Shown here piece after piece: positions 5,573-5,909 of a DNA stretch of 5,909 nt. Positions within the stretch are counted from its first letter, which is position 1; every line of letters begins with the position of its first letter. Below the pieces are notes generated by a model that was not told where the DNA came from, searched no databases, and saw nothing but the letters and a program-made list of their open reading frames with translations. The stretch is from Pedobacter sp. UBA1951 (GTDB lineage: Bacteria > Bacteroidota > Bacteroidia > Sphingobacteriales > Sphingobacteriaceae), in NCBI GenBank assembly GCA_002336465.1, contig DDEP01000075.1, positions 3,361-9,269 of the forward strand, read 5' to 3'. Position numbers and translations under genes: made by a program.

Positions 5573-5909
5573 ATGGAAACGAATGATAAAATTATAGGAG
5601 ACCTGAAAGGATTGGTCAACATTTTAAACGATGGCAAAGAAGGCTATGTATCGGCTAGTGAAGCTACCCGTACACCTGAGTTAAAAGAACTGTTCTTACA
5701 CTATGCTTCGCAACGAACCACTTATGCAGATGAGCTCAAAAAACACATCACTTTACATGGCGGGCACAGCGAAAATGAAGAAGGCGGAATATTAGGAGCT
5801 TTACACCGCACTTGGATAGACATTAAGGAAGCTTTGAGCCCTAACGAAGATCAAGCAATCTTGGGAGCAATAGAAACGGGTGAAAAGGCTGCAATAGAAA
5901 AGTACGATA
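5573..5909 (+). CDS. PA2169-family (DUF2383) four-helix-bundle protein, 3' end outside window
   Basis: The frame opens at ATG 5573 and runs off the right edge after 112 codons with no stop. The sequence matches the PA2169/DUF2383 ferritin-like family, about 150 residues long and of unknown activity. Helix 1 is DKIIGDLKGLVNILNDGKEGYVSA. Helix 2 contains TPELKELFLHYASQRTTYADELKKHI. The loop HGGHSENEEGGILGALHRTWIDIKEAL is very typical, as is the following NEDQAILGAIETGEKAAIEKYD. Only the C-terminal helix is missing. Glu and His positions such as Glu23, His43 and Glu53 are possible metal ligands, but metal binding is not established for this family. There is no signal peptide, so it is cytosolic. 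The 4-base gap after the disordered-protein gene indicates an operon. Confidence 0.9.
   Translation, partial: METNDKIIGDLKGLVNILNDGKEGYVSASEATRTPELKELFLHYASQRTTYADELKKHITLHGGHSENEEGGILGALHRTWIDIKEALSPNEDQAILGAIETGEKAAIEKYD

Noticed and set aside
5386..5637. Minus-strand open frame with apparent membrane-like hydrophobic stretches
   Set aside because: It is the complement of Lys/Glu/Asn codons of the disordered protein and the DUF2383 start, which yields Phe/Leu/Ile runs by chance.

Overview
The window looks like a piece of chromosome from a Bacteroidota bacterium, most likely Sphingobacteriaceae (Pedobacter-like). The grounds are its AT-rich sequence, short hydrophilic lipoproteins with a Cys near residue 19, gene starts mostly without a Shine-Dalgarno sequence, and a LigD of the phosphoesterase-ligase-polymerase order. 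The taxon is an inference from style and gene content; no rRNA or other marker gene is present. I see no mobile element, tRNA, rRNA or CRISPR array.

Layout. (1) Positions 1-2237 (+) hold the 3' four fifths or so of ligD, the ATP-dependent ligase/polymerase of bacterial non-homologous end joining, entering from the left edge. Nine bases later a short stand-alone CinA C-terminal-domain protein follows (2247-2735, +), probably in the same operon. (2) Two minus-strand genes then read toward it: a DUF4142 lipoprotein (2792-3370) and a DUF892/YciE-type ferritin-like protein (3439-3951), with a weak hairpin between them. (3) A 186-bp divergent intergenic region with an imperfect 13-bp inverted repeat separates these from a 58-residue lysine-rich DUF6496-type protein (4138-4314, +). 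That gene ends at a strong intrinsic terminator. (4) The terminator overlaps the tail of a convergent 54-residue predicted coiled-coil ORF on the minus strand (4364-4528). (5) On the plus strand come a KTSC-domain protein (4659-4862) and then a compact three-gene unit: a small Asp/Thr/Ser-rich lipoprotein (4982-5203), a very hydrophilic, probably disordered protein (5221-5568), and a PA2169/DUF2383 four-helix-bundle protein cut by the right edge (5573-5909).

How the genes may fit together. LigD repairs double-strand breaks in non-growing or stressed cells. The rest is dominated by families commonly linked to general or oxidative stress: three different ferritin-like or helical-bundle families (DUF4142, DUF892, DUF2383), a Lys-rich small basic protein and a hydrophilin-like disordered protein. 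The simplest reading is a stress-survival and DNA-protection neighbourhood rather than one multi-component machine. The co-function is inferred from gene content and adjacency. The least described parts are the two sub-60-residue genes, the lipoprotein with an 11-residue periodicity, the disordered protein, and the hairpin in the divergent promoter region.
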